Below are positions 1 to 7,834 of a stretch of DNA of 44,888 nucleotides, piece by piece. The stretch comes from Stenotrophomonas maltophilia (GTDB lineage: Bacteria; Pseudomonadota; Gammaproteobacteria; Xanthomonadales; Xanthomonadaceae), in assembly GCA_002387845.1 (NCBI GenBank), contig DGLB01000008.1, forward strand, positions 1 to 44,888, read 5' to 3'. Below the pieces are notes generated by a model. That model was not told the origin of the DNA, made no database searches, and was given only the letters and a program-made list of their open reading frames with translations. The translations under genes and the position numbers were made by a program. Positions within the stretch are counted from its first letter, which is position 1. The number at the start of each line of letters is the position of its first letter.

Positions 1-120
1 GCGCTGGGCCAGTGCCGGCGCGGGGGCATCGGCACTGGCCCAGCGCTGCCAGTGGTCGGCGGGCGGGGTTTCGGCGCGCACGGCGCGGGTGGGGGCAACG
101 GTGTTCTCGTGGACGGCCAT
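1..120 (-). CDS. N-terminal fragment of an unidentified protein (cut by window edge)
   Basis: An ATG on the minus strand at 120-118 opens a frame that stays open to the window edge, giving 40 residues that begin MAVHENTVAPTRAVRAETPP. The ATG overlaps the TGA of the upstream DUF4126 gene in an ATGA arrangement, so the two genes are probably translationally coupled in one transcript. The visible part is Ala/Pro-rich with no membrane segment or recognisable motif, and I cannot name the family. The next stretch of DNA beyond the window would settle it. Confidence 0.6.
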   Translation of the reverse strand, partial: MAVHENTVAPTRAVRAETPPADHWQRWASADAPAPALAQR

Positions 121-776
121 CAATATTCCCTGTTTGCGGCGTCATTATGCGGTAGGTCACGACCATTGGTCGTGACCCGGCCTGGCGTCGTGGCGGGCTG
201 CCGCAGCAGCCAGCGCATGCCCTTCCACAATGCCCGCCATACCAGCCATACGACCAGGGCACCGGCCAGGCTGCATACCACCACCACGACCAGGGCGATC
301 CACGGGTGCGCCAGCGCCAGCGCCAGCCCGCCCACCACCACGGTGTCTTCCGCCGCTGAGGCCACCCAGTTGCTGGCCGGTTCGGGTGAGGTATTGAGCA
401 GTGCCCGGGTGCCGGACTTGAGTCCATGGCTGGCCAGCGCCACCCCCGCACCTGCGGCCAGCGCGGTGGCGCTCAGCTCGCCGTTGGGCGACAGCGTGGC
501 GGCGGCCAGGAAGGCCCCGGCCGGCACCCGTGCCAGGGTCTGGACCAGGTCCCAGGCCGAATCGACGCCGGGAATCTTGTCGGCCACGAACTCGGTGATG
601 GCCAGCGCCGCCGAGGTGCCCAGCACCCACCACGACTCGGTGGCCTGCAGCGCCGGGGGCAGGTCGACCCAGCCCAGTAGTCCGGCCAGGCCGACCCCGA
701 ACACGGTCAGGTAGACCCGGATGCCGGCCAACCACGCCAGCAGGATGCCGATCACAAACAGGTGGGCCTCGGACAT
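120..776 (-). CDS. DUF4126 family membrane protein
   Basis: A 218-residue integral membrane protein. I chose the ATG at 776 (MSEAHLFVIG) over an upstream one because a GGAG lies about 8 bases before it and because the first hydrophobic segment then starts near the N-terminus. Several apolar helices alternate with short polar loops; the pattern LAGIRVYLTVFGVGLAG near the N-terminus and a Gly/Ala-rich centre resemble DUF4126 proteins, whose function is unknown. The tail is basic (WRALWKGMRWLLRQ) and probably cytoplasmic. It is divergent from the gene at 959 and shares its stop codon with the next minus-strand gene. Family placement is from memory of the pattern; no function is assigned. Confidence 0.75.
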   Translation of the reverse strand: MSEAHLFVIGILLAWLAGIRVYLTVFGVGLAGLLGWVDLPPALQATESWWVLGTSAALAITEFVADKIPGVDSAWDLVQTLARVPAGAFLAAATLSPNGELSATALAAGAGVALASHGLKSGTRALLNTSPEPASNWVASAAEDTVVVGGLALALAHPWIALVVVVVCSLAGALVVWLVWRALWKGMRWLLRQPATTPGRVTTNGRDLPHNDAANREY

Positions 777-958
777 GGCACGCGCTCCGGCATGAAAATG
801 TGCACAGGCCCACACTATCGGGGATGACGTCGATGAACGCCATCACCGCGCGACGTCCCCGGGGCGAAAAAAGCGTCAGGGGTGGCATACACTAGGAAGT
901 CGCTCGATCCGACAGGGGCCGTGGCGGTATCGCCCAGCGCGGTGCCGCGCTCATCGTC

Positions 959-1711
959 ATGAACACTCCGACACCTTCCCGCATCCAGATCCGCCGCCCG
1001 GGCTCCGCGCCCGCGCCGGACCGTCGTCGGCTGTTGATCCTGGGCGGCATCTGGCTGCTCACCCTGGTACTGGCCGCGCTGCTGGGCCGATGGCTGAGCG
1101 GCCCCGGCGGCGATGCCGGCCGCCAGCTCGACGCCGCCGAGGCGCGCGCCGAGACCCTGCAGAAGCAGGTGGTCGACCTGCAGCAGCGCCAGGCCACCCT
1201 GCAGGCGTCCGACCGCATCAGCCGCGCCGCCAACAGCGAGGTGCAGACCTCGCTCAGCGAGCGCGAGGAAGAAATTGCCGGCCTGCGTGCCGATGTGGCC
1301 TTCTATGAACGCCTGGTCGGGGCCACCAGCCAGCGCAAGGGACTTAACACCCATTCCATCGAGTTCTCGCCGGAAGCGGCCGGCACCTGGCAGTACGCCG
1401 TGGTGCTGACCCAGAACCTGAACCGTGGCGCGATCAGCCAGGGCCAGATGCGGTTCACGGTGGAAGGCGTGAAAGGGGGCAAGTTGACCTCGGTCAGCTG
1501 GGACGAGCTGCACCAGCGCACCAAGGTGCCGGGCCAGGACTATTCCTTCCGGTACTTCCAGCAGCTCACCGGCAGCGTCATGCTGCCCAAGGACTTCACC
1601 CCGCAACGTGTGCGGGTCACGCTGGGATCCGGTGCAGGGGGCACCACCCAGGTCTTCGACTGGAAACAGGCCGGCGCGCCTGTGGCAGCAACGGCAAATG
1701 AAGGGGAGTAA
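959..1711 (+). CDS. single-pass membrane protein with coiled coil (DUF6776-like)
   Basis: A 250-residue protein with a basic, proline-rich cytoplasmic N-terminus, one membrane helix at about residues 25-43 (LLILGGIWLLTLVLAALLG), a heptad-rich coiled coil at about 55-110 (LQKQVVDLQQRQ, SEREEEIAGLRADVAFYERL) and a beta-rich C-terminal domain of about 130 residues. This matches a family commonly placed before bactofilin genes in xanthomonads and pseudomonads; DUF6776 is my best label. Only 4 bases separate its TAA from the bactofilin ATG, so the two are co-transcribed. The orientation suggests an anchored scaffold with a periplasmic C-terminal domain acting with bactofilin in cell envelope organisation, which is an inference from context. 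Confidence 0.75.
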   Translation: MNTPTPSRIQIRRPGSAPAPDRRRLLILGGIWLLTLVLAALLGRWLSGPGGDAGRQLDAAEARAETLQKQVVDLQQRQATLQASDRISRAANSEVQTSLSEREEEIAGLRADVAFYERLVGATSQRKGLNTHSIEFSPEAAGTWQYAVVLTQNLNRGAISQGQMRFTVEGVKGGKLTSVSWDELHQRTKVPGQDYSFRYFQQLTGSVMLPKDFTPQRVRVTLGSGAGGTTQVFDWKQAGAPVAATANEGE

Positions 1712-1715
1712 ACCC

Positions 1716-2180
1716 ATGTTTGGCAGCAACAAGTCCAACCGCGACGGTCATCTGGTCGTGGACGCGCTGATTGGCGCGCAGGTGGTCATCCGCGGGGACG
1801 TGGAATTCAGTGGGGGCCTGTATGTGGAAGGCACCATCCTGGGCAAGGTGATCGCCAGCGAAGGCGCTTCGACCGCCACCCTCACGCTGGCCGAGCAGGG
1901 CAGCATCGAAGGCGAGATCCGCGCGCAGGTGGTGGTGCTCAGCGGCCGCCTGGAAGGCGACGTGCACGCCAGCGAGCGCGTGGAACTGACCCCCAGCGCC
2001 CGGGTCAACGGCAACATCCACTACCAGGTGGTGGAAATGAACGCCGGCGCGCAGCTCACCGGCCGCCTCATTCACGGCGCACCGCAGATGGCCCTGCCGC
2101 CGCCGGAGTCGGGCGAGGGCAAGGACAGCAAAGACAAGGACGGCGCGGCCCGCAAGAAGCTGGCCGAGGCCATGGCCTGA
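1716..2180 (+). CDS. bactofilin
   Basis: A 154-residue polymer-forming cytoskeletal protein. The ATG at 1716 follows AAGGGGAG at 1701-1708 with good spacing and lies 4 bases after the preceding stop. The centre (about 15-120) is a run of short, regularly spaced beta-strand repeats with alternating Gly and hydrophobic residues (IRGDVEFSGGLYVEG, GSIEGEIRAQVVVLSG, LEGDVHASERVELTP), the right-handed beta-helix of bactofilins. The tail is Lys/Asp-rich and disordered. Bactofilins assemble without nucleotide and localise envelope enzymes; many sit beside an M23 peptidase, but here the partner is a membrane coiled-coil protein. Family assignment is firm, the local role is not. Confidence 0.92.
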   Translation: MFGSNKSNRDGHLVVDALIGAQVVIRGDVEFSGGLYVEGTILGKVIASEGASTATLTLAEQGSIEGEIRAQVVVLSGRLEGDVHASERVELTPSARVNGNIHYQVVEMNAGAQLTGRLIHGAPQMALPPPESGEGKDSKDKDGAARKKLAEAMA

Positions 2181-2209
2181 ACACAGTGGTCGGGAAAACG
2201 GCTTGAATC

Positions 2210-2225
2210 GGGGCGCGCGCGCCCC
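2210..2225. repeat. GC palindrome between bactofilin and erpA
   Basis: GGGGCGCGCGCGCCCC is a perfect 16-base palindrome 13 bases before the erpA start. It has no U-tract, so it is not a standard terminator. It could fold over or near the erpA leader. Its meaning is unknown, and alternating GC in a GC-rich genome can arise by chance. Confidence 0.4.
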
Positions 2226-2237
2226 CATGCTGGGCGT

Positions 2238-2627
2238 ATGAGCACGCTTGTTTCCCTGCCCGGCAGCCCCGCCGCCGCGCCGAACTACCAGTCGTTGGAC
2301 CGCCCGCTGCACTTCACCGAAGCCGCCGCGGCCAAGGTGCGTGAGCTGATCGAGGGCGAAGGCAATCCTTCGCTCGCGCTGCGTGTGTACATTGAAGGCG
2401 GTGGCTGTTCCGGTTTCCAGTACGGCTTCGAGTTCGACGAGAACCGCGCCGACGATGACCTGGCGGTGGTGACCAACGGCGTCACGCTGCTGGTGGACCC
2501 GCTCAGCCTGCAGTACCTGATGGGCGCGGAAGTGCATTACACCGAAAGTCTCACCGGCGCACAGTTCGTGATCCGCAATCCGAATGCGAAGACCACCTGC
2601 GGGTGCGGCAGCAGCTTCAGCATGTAA
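2238..2627 (+). CDS. erpA: A-type iron-sulfur carrier ErpA
   Basis: A 129-residue A-type carrier that delivers Fe-S clusters to apoproteins. The three conserved cysteines are visible at C57 (IEGGGCSGFQYGF) and at C121 and C123 (TTCGCGSSFSM), the full ligand set of the IscA/ErpA/SufA family. The N-terminal extension of about 20 residues is non-conserved in character. The ErpA name is preferred over IscA because the gene is solitary, with no iscSU or sufBCD nearby, and because xanthomonads keep erpA beside nudC-like genes; an isolated A-type carrier cannot be subtyped with certainty by eye. The gene lies 9 bases before nudC, so the two probably share a transcript. Confidence 0.9.
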   Translation: MSTLVSLPGSPAAAPNYQSLDRPLHFTEAAAAKVRELIEGEGNPSLALRVYIEGGGCSGFQYGFEFDENRADDDLAVVTNGVTLLVDPLSLQYLMGAEVHYTESLTGAQFVIRNPNAKTTCGCGSSFSM

Positions 2628-2636
2628 GCTTGGGGG

Positions 2637-3542
2637 ATGTCCAGAACATCCCTGCCGCTGTCCGGTTTTTCCTTCACTACTGAACCCCTCGAACGCGCCG
2701 ACACACTGCGCGCCGACGCCGAAGCGCTGCTGCGGCTGTGGCCGCAGGCCCACGTGCTGGTGCTGGACGTGGACGGCCGTGCATTTGCCGATGCGCAGGG
2801 CCAGCCACTGGCGCTGACCGGCGCGCAGCTGGGGGGCGGGCCGGGAACGGCCATCTTCCTGGGGCTGCGCGGTGAGCAGGCCTGGTTCTCGGTGGACGCC
2901 GCTGGCATCGATGTCAGTGCTCCGCAGCGCGTGGACCTGCGCGAAGCCGCCGTGTCCTGGTCGGCCGCAGACGCCACGGCGTTCTGCTACGCCCGTGGCA
3001 TGTCCTACTGGCAGTCGCGCACCCGCTTCTGCGGCGTGTGTGGTGGGGCGGTGCTGTTCAGTCGCGGCGGCTTCATCGGCCGCTGCAGCCAGTGCAACAC
3101 CGAACACTACCCGCGCGTGGACCCGGCGGTGATCGTGGCGGTGGAAAACAGCGGCCGGCTGCTGCTGGGCCGGCAGGCCAACTGGGCCCCGCGTCGCTAT
3201 TCGGTACTGGCCGGTTTCGTCGAGCCCGGTGAATCACTGGAGCAGACCGTGGTGCGCGAGGTATTCGAGGAGAGCCGGGTGCGCGTGCGCGAATGCCGCT
3301 ACCTGGGCACCCAGCCGTGGCCGTTCCCGGGCGCGCTGATGCTGGGCTTTGCCGCCACGGCTGAGGACGACGTGCCGTGCGTGGACGGTGAGCTGGAGGA
3401 TGCGCGCTGGTTCAGCGTGGACGAGGTGGGAGCCGCATTGGCGCGCGACATCGAAGACGACGGCGAGGGCATCCGCCTGTCGCCGCCGATCTCGATCTCG
3501 CGCAGCCTGATCGAACACTGGTACCGCAGCCAGGTCGCCTGA
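2637..3542 (+). CDS. nudC: NADH pyrophosphatase NudC
   Basis: A 301-residue Nudix hydrolase that cleaves NADH to NMNH and AMP and, in E. coli, removes NAD caps from RNA. The order is typical: an N-terminal domain, a zinc ribbon with C132, C135, C150 and C153, then the Nudix box at about 193-215. The NudC-specific NADH motif is present as TQPWPFP at 225-231 (SQPWPFP in E. coli). The Nudix box keeps the metal ligands (REVFEE, 207-212), but the glycine that normally follows is Arg214, where E. coli has EESG. The length is larger than the E. coli enzyme because of a longer N-terminal domain. The ATG follows GGGGG directly after erpA. Confidence 0.93.
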   Translation: MSRTSLPLSGFSFTTEPLERADTLRADAEALLRLWPQAHVLVLDVDGRAFADAQGQPLALTGAQLGGGPGTAIFLGLRGEQAWFSVDAAGIDVSAPQRVDLREAAVSWSAADATAFCYARGMSYWQSRTRFCGVCGGAVLFSRGGFIGRCSQCNTEHYPRVDPAVIVAVENSGRLLLGRQANWAPRRYSVLAGFVEPGESLEQTVVREVFEESRVRVRECRYLGTQPWPFPGALMLGFAATAEDDVPCVDGELEDARWFSVDEVGAALARDIEDDGEGIRLSPPISISRSLIEHWYRSQVA

Positions 3543-3590
3543 GCGGCGGCCGCGTTGCCGCTACCTGAACACGCGGCGCGGTACATTACC

Positions 3591-3617
3591 TGTGACCCGG
3601 GGAATTTCCGGGTCACA
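3591..3617. repeat. 10-bp inverted repeat between nudC and ampE-like gene
   Basis: TGTGACCCGG at 3591-3600 and CCGGGTCACA at 3608-3617 are perfect complements around a 7-base loop. No T-run follows, so this is either a weak terminator for nudC, an mRNA-stabilising hairpin, or an operator about 40 bases before the next start codon. Confidence 0.5.
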
Positions 3618-3654
3618 CGGCATAGTAGCGCTCAGTCACGAGCCGGAGGCCCGC

Positions 3655-4563
3655 ATGTTCACTACCCTGGTCGCTGTACTGGTCGCGCTTGCCCTGGGGC
3701 ATGTCGCGCCGGCGGCGGCGGTCGCCCTGCGGCGTTTCGCGACCTACCGGCACTGGCTGCAGTGGCTGGATCGGCAGGGCGGTGGCCAGGCCAATGAACA
3801 CCACGGGTTCTGGCGGGGCCGCCACGGCTGGGTGGTGGCGGTGCTGCCGTGGGTGCTGCTGCTGGCGCTGCTGCAATGGGCACTGCATGACCGCTTGTAT
3901 GGTTTGCCTTCACTGTTGCTGGGCATTGCCACCCTGGTGATCTGCTGGGGGCCGCGTGACCTCGACCGCGACATTGAAACGGTGATTGACGCCGATGACG
4001 GCCACACCCGCCACGCGGCCATTGCACAGCTGCAGTCTGCAGGCGGCAGCCTGCACGAGGACGTCGGCTCGCTGGTGGAGGTCACCGTGCTCAACGCACT
4101 GCGGCGCTGGTTCGCGGTGTTGTTCTGGTTCCTGCTGCTGGGTCCGGCCGGTGCGTTGGGCTATCGGCTGCTGACCCTGCTGGCGGTGGGGCCGATGCGC
4201 TCGCTGGCCACGGTGGAAACCGTGGTCGGTGCGCGCCAGGTGCTCGGCTGGCTGGAGTGGCCGGTGGCGCAGCTGATGTCGCTGTCGATGGCGCTGGTCG
4301 GCAATTTCGATACCGCCTGGAAGGCATGGCGCGAAGCGCACGGCAACCAGTGGGCGGCGTCCACGGTGTTTCTGGGGGCGGTGGCGCGGGCCAGTGTCAG
4401 TGCTGAACTGCGCGAAGACGCACACGACTACAGCGAAGCCGGCATGGTGCCGGTCTGGCGGCGCTTGCCGGAACTACGCGATGCGATGAGCCTGGTGTGG
4501 CGCATGCTGCTGCTGTGGATGGCGGCATTGGCGCTGCTGGTGATTGCCGGCTGGGTGACGTGA
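3655..4563 (+). CDS. AmpE-like membrane protein
   Basis: A 302-residue inner-membrane protein. The ATG at 3655 is chosen because GGAGG lies at 3645-3649; a longer reading from 3592 would run through the hairpin at 3591-3617. Four to five membrane segments are visible: one at the start, a pair at about 60-100 (WVVAVLPWVLLLALLQWAL, LPSLLLGIATLVICWG), one at about 155-175 and one at the C-terminus. The cytoplasmic loop with RDLDRDIETVIDADDGHTR is characteristic of AmpE/CobD-like proteins. E. coli AmpE is encoded with AmpD and linked to beta-lactamase induction, but its biochemical role is not settled. Here no ampD is adjacent, so the name reflects similarity only. Confidence 0.8.
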   Translation: MFTTLVAVLVALALGHVAPAAAVALRRFATYRHWLQWLDRQGGGQANEHHGFWRGRHGWVVAVLPWVLLLALLQWALHDRLYGLPSLLLGIATLVICWGPRDLDRDIETVIDADDGHTRHAAIAQLQSAGGSLHEDVGSLVEVTVLNALRRWFAVLFWFLLLGPAGALGYRLLTLLAVGPMRSLATVETVVGARQVLGWLEWPVAQLMSLSMALVGNFDTAWKAWREAHGNQWAASTVFLGAVARASVSAELREDAHDYSEAGMVPVWRRLPELRDAMSLVWRMLLLWMAALALLVIAGWVT

Positions 4564-4589
4564 GATCGCCGTTGCCCGGCCTCGTCGGT

Positions 4590-5021
4590 CTACGCCGCGC
4601 CCGGTGACAACAGCGCAAACGGCATCCAGGGCAGGTTGCGCAACACCGCATACCCCACCAGCACCACCAGCCAGAACAGCGGTGCAGCCAGCACCCGCAT
4701 CAACGGCTCCAGCACGCGCGGACGCCAGCCGGCCATGTGCAGCAGCATCAGCAGCAGGAAGGGCAGCGAGATGACCAGCAGCGGGTTCATCGCCATCGCG
4801 CCGGGCAGGTCGAAGTGCACCAGCGAATACAGGCAGCGCGTGCTGCCGCAGCCGGGGCAGTACAGCCCGGTCAGTGCGTACAGCGGGCACCCTGGCAGCG
4901 GGCTGTTGCCGGCATAGGGATTGACGTGGCGCAGGACCACGGTGGCCCCGACTGCGAGGCCGGCGGTGATTGCCAGCGGAGCCCAGCGTCGGCCGGTCGG
5001 ACGTAAGAAAGGTAAGGACAT
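4590..5021 (-). CDS. DUF2752 small membrane protein
   Basis: A protein of 143 residues from the ATG at 5021; a GTG at 5048 in the same frame would give 152 residues, and neither has a strong ribosome site. The signature CPLYALTGLYCPGCGSTRCL, with a CPxCGSTR-type core, defines DUF2752, followed by three apolar helices. The cysteine pair could bind a metal or form a disulfide, but no function is known. It lies 64 bases after the stop of a CD225/dispanin gene on the same strand. DUF2752 and CD225 proteins are often neighbours in bacteria, and both are likely parts of one membrane module. Confidence 0.82.
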   Translation of the reverse strand: MSLPFLRPTGRRWAPLAITAGLAVGATVVLRHVNPYAGNSPLPGCPLYALTGLYCPGCGSTRCLYSLVHFDLPGAMAMNPLLVISLPFLLLMLLHMAGWRPRVLEPLMRVLAAPLFWLVVLVGYAVLRNLPWMPFALLSPGAA

Positions 5022-5085
5022 GACGGCAGAACGGCCCGGGCAGGTCACCCACCAGGGGTGCCGGACCGGGCCGTCCCCAGTGCGA

Positions 5086-5361
5086 TCAGTAGCCGCCGCT
5101 GGCCGCGCCGCCGATGCCCATCATCACCACCAGCACGGTGTACAGGATGCCGACGACGATACCGGCGATGGCCGAGTAGATGGCCCACTTCTTGGCCTTT
5201 TCCGACGAGTCCTGCGCACCGGCGATGTCACCGGCGGCCAGCTTGCCGTTGACCTGCGCGGCATAGACGATCGACACGATGCCGCCCGGCAGGCAGCAGA
5301 AGAGGGTGGCCAGGATGGCCCAGACCAGGTTGTTGGGGACTTGCGGGGCAGTGGCGTTCAT
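5086..5361 (-). CDS. CD225/dispanin family membrane protein (copy 2)
   Basis: A 91-residue two-helix membrane protein. The core NNLVWAILATLFCCLPGGIVSIVYAAQV is the CD225 domain found in animal IFITM and proline-rich transmembrane proteins: a first hydrophobic segment with CC followed by P, then a polar loop with repeated Ala/Lys (NGKLAAGDIAGAQDSSEKAKKW), then a second helix ending in a Gly-rich tail. An AGCTTCACCC leader and a purine-rich GAGAAAATGGAG lie upstream. It is paralogous to the gene at 5404-5706; both keep the LVWAILxTLFCCLPxGIVSIVYAAQV core. The bacterial function is unknown. Confidence 0.88.
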   Translation of the reverse strand: MNATAPQVPNNLVWAILATLFCCLPGGIVSIVYAAQVNGKLAAGDIAGAQDSSEKAKKWAIYSAIAGIVVGILYTVLVVMMGIGGAASGGY

Positions 5362-5403
5362 GGGTGAAGCTCCATTTTCTCGGGTGGGTTTAAAAAAAGT
5401 GAA

Positions 5404-5706
5404 TCAAAGCTCGGACAGAGCGCCCAGCGCAGCCAGACCGCCGAACAGACCGAACCACAACAGCAACAGCACCGGACCGGCCAACGCCGACGCCCAGGCC
5501 CAACCAGCGGCCTTGCGCGAGGCGGCGAACGCACCTGCCACATCCCCTGCCGCACGACGGCCATCGACCTGTGCGGCATAGACGATCGACACAATTCCCA
5601 GCGGCAGACAGCAGAACAACGTCGTCAGGATCGCCCACACCAGGTGGTTCGGAACGAAGACGGCCGATGAAGGTTGTGGTGGCGGGTAATTCAAGTACTG
5701 CTCCAT
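5404..5706 (-). CDS. CD225/dispanin family membrane protein (copy 1)
   Basis: A 100-residue paralog of the following gene. It begins MEQYLNYPPPQPSSAVFVP, a short proline-rich cytoplasmic stretch typical of dispanins, followed by the CC-containing first helix and a second helix rich in Leu and Gly. The ATG at 5706 follows AAGGAAT. Only 42 bases separate it from copy 2, so a tandem duplication within one operon is likely, with divergence concentrated in the N-terminus and second helix. It is the first gene of a three-gene set with DUF2752. Its role is unknown; membrane-curvature effects described for animal IFITM proteins should not be transferred without data. Confidence 0.88.
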   Translation of the reverse strand: MEQYLNYPPPQPSSAVFVPNHLVWAILTTLFCCLPLGIVSIVYAAQVDGRRAAGDVAGAFAASRKAAGWAWASALAGPVLLLLWFGLFGGLAALGALSEL

Positions 5707-5859
5707 TCCTTTGGTGGTCCGACGGCATCGCCAAAATCCCGTCGGACACCCCCTATGGGGCGGTAATCTACCCCATGTTGACCCCGAATGTATGCGTTTA
5801 CATGGCTGGAAGCGTCAAAAGAATGCGCTACCAGCCCAGGTTCGCGGGCGTACGGTGGC

Positions 5860-7752
5860 TCAGGCCCGGCCGGCCCGCAGCGCTCGTACCAACGTTTCCA
5901 GCTGCGCCGCATCGGTGCTGGCACCGTCCACCGGCGGTCCCGCCGCCACCTCGATATGGGCGCGGAAGCGGCGGGGTACGCGCATGCGGCCCAGCCGCGA
6001 ATCGCGCCGGCTCCACATGCTGTCCCACATGCCGCGCAGCGCCATCGGCACCACCGGCACCGTGCGCCGCTCCAGGATCTTCTCGACCCCGGATTTGAAC
6101 GCCGTCATCTCGCCATCGCGGGTGAGCGCACCTTCCGGGAAGATGCACACCAGCTCGCCTTCGGCCAGCGCCTTGTCCACCTCGTCGAACGCGGCCTGCA
6201 TCAGCGCGGGGTCTTCGCGCGCGCCGGCAATCGGAATCGCCTTGGCGGTGCGGAAGATCCAGCGCATCACCGGAATGTTGAAGATCTTGTAGTACATGAC
6301 GAAACGCACCGGGCGCGGAATCGTCGCCGACAGGATCAGCGCATCCATGTAGCTGACGTGGTTGCAGACGATCAGCGCCGCGCCTTCGTCGGGCACGTTG
6401 GCTTCAATGCCATGCGGGCGCAGCCGGTACAGGGTGCGCACCATCACCCAGCTCAGGAAGCGCATCAGGAATTCGGGGACGATGGTGAAGATGTAGATCG
6501 CCACCACCGCGTTGGCGATTGCCAGCGCCAGGAAGAGCTGTGGAATGGTCCAGTGCAGGAACTTCTGCGTGGCCAGCGCGATCAGCGCCGCGCCGACGAT
6601 GAAGCCGGAGTTCTGGATGTTCAGTGCGGCGAACACACGTGACATCTCCGACTTCGGTGTGCGGCTCTGGATCAGCGCAAACAGCGGCACCACGAAGAAG
6701 CCGGTGAACAGGCCGATGCCGATCAGATCAATGATGATCCGGGTGCTGCCGGCTGCGGCAATGAACGCCGGCACGCTCAGGCCAGCGGCGGTGGCCGCCC
6801 CGGCACGGGCGAAGTACAGGTCGAGCATGAACGCGGTCATGCCGAACGCACCCAGAGGCACCAGGCCGATCTCCACCGTGCGCCCGGACAGCTTTTCACA
6901 CAGCAGCGAGCCGACCCCGGTACCCACCGAGAACAGGGCCAGCGCGAAGATGTACAGCGTCGGTTCGCCGCCCAGGTTGACCACGGCATAGGTGGGCAGC
7001 TGCGAGGTGAGCATGGTGCCCACGAACCAGAACCAGGACACGCCCAGGATCGCGTTGCGTACCGCCTTCTGCTTCTTGGCCAGGCGCAGCACCGCCAGCG
7101 ATTCCGGCAGCGGATTCCAGTTGATCTTCAGGTCGGGCGCACCGGCGTCCACTTTGGGAATCATGCGCGCGGTGATGTTGCCGGCGATGGCCAGCGCGAT
7201 CACTGCAGTGGCCGCCACCACCGGCCCGTAGCTGCCGGCCAGGGTGAAGATGATGCCGCCGCTGATCATGCCGGTCAGGATCGACATCGAGGTGCCCATT
7301 TCCACCAGGCCGTTGCCGCCGGTGAGCTCTTCCGGCTTCAGTACCGAGGGCAGCACCGAGTATTTCACCGGGCCGAACAGCGTGGATTGCAGGCCGGTGC
7401 AGAACAGCGCCACCAGCAGCACCGGCATGCTCTGAATCAGGAAGCCGACCGCCGCCAGCGACATGATCGCGATCTCCATCGTGGTGGTGATCACGATCAG
7501 GCGCGATTTCTCCAGTTTCTCCGCGATCTGCCCGGCCAGCGCCGAGAACAGGAAGTACGGCAGGATGAAGATTGCCGGAGCCAGGGTGGTGTACAGCGAC
7601 TGCTCCTGCTGGCTGACGCCGAGGTAGAACAGCAGGCCGATGATGGCCTGGCGGTACACGTTGTCGTTGAAGGCCCCCAGCGACTGCACGATGAAGAACG
7701 GCAGGAAACGGCGCTGGCGGAGCAGGGCGAACTGACTGTGGCCGGATGACAT
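5860..7752 (-). CDS. LplT-like MFS transporter fused to PlsC acyltransferase
   Basis: A 630-residue fusion. The ATG at 7752 is set by AAGGAGA five bases upstream. Residues 1 to about 415 are a 12-helix major facilitator resembling the lysophospholipid flippase LplT (LGAFNDNVYRQAIIGLLF near the start is the family hallmark). Residues about 440-630 are a PlsC/LPLAT acyltransferase, with the catalytic HX4D motif HVSYMD at 465-470 and FPEG near 538. In E. coli, LplT and the acyltransferase-ligase Aas are separate proteins that import and re-acylate lysophospholipid. Here the first two activities are joined and the AMP-binding acyl-ACP synthetase domain is absent. A role in lysophospholipid repair is inferred. 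Confidence 0.88.
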   Translation of the reverse strand: MSSGHSQFALLRQRRFLPFFIVQSLGAFNDNVYRQAIIGLLFYLGVSQQEQSLYTTLAPAIFILPYFLFSALAGQIAEKLEKSRLIVITTTMEIAIMSLAAVGFLIQSMPVLLVALFCTGLQSTLFGPVKYSVLPSVLKPEELTGGNGLVEMGTSMSILTGMISGGIIFTLAGSYGPVVAATAVIALAIAGNITARMIPKVDAGAPDLKINWNPLPESLAVLRLAKKQKAVRNAILGVSWFWFVGTMLTSQLPTYAVVNLGGEPTLYIFALALFSVGTGVGSLLCEKLSGRTVEIGLVPLGAFGMTAFMLDLYFARAGAATAAGLSVPAFIAAAGSTRIIIDLIGIGLFTGFFVVPLFALIQSRTPKSEMSRVFAALNIQNSGFIVGAALIALATQKFLHWTIPQLFLALAIANAVVAIYIFTIVPEFLMRFLSWVMVRTLYRLRPHGIEANVPDEGAALIVCNHVSYMDALILSATIPRPVRFVMYYKIFNIPVMRWIFRTAKAIPIAGAREDPALMQAAFDEVDKALAEGELVCIFPEGALTRDGEMTAFKSGVEKILERRTVPVVPMALRGMWDSMWSRRDSRLGRMRVPRRFRAHIEVAAGPPVDGASTDAAQLETLVRALRAGRA

Positions 7753-7798
7753 GGAATCTCCTTGCGGACCGGCGCACCTTAGCATGCGGTCAAAGGCA

Positions 7799-7819
7799 GC
7801 CGGGCAAGCCCGGCGCTAC
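7799..7819 (-). repeat. SMAG/REP-type hairpin
   Basis: GCCGGGC and GCCCGGC (7799-7805 and 7808-7814) pair, followed by GCTAC, so the minus strand reads GTAGC before the stem. The same GTAG-stem design occurs at 10521, 22143 and 43263. It sits between the YccS stop and the next start on the same strand, where such elements usually lie. Confidence 0.75.
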
Positions 7820-7834
7820 GTACGCGTTCGTCCC

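Noticed and set aside
3592..3654. A longer AmpE-like start at 3592
   Set aside because: The extra 21 residues have no family character, cover a hairpin, and lack the ribosome site found before 3655.
4590..5706. The CD225/DUF2752 set as an antiviral defence island
   Set aside because: Only the animal IFITM analogy suggests defence; no nuclease, toxin or defence gene is nearby. It is kept as a membrane module of unknown role.
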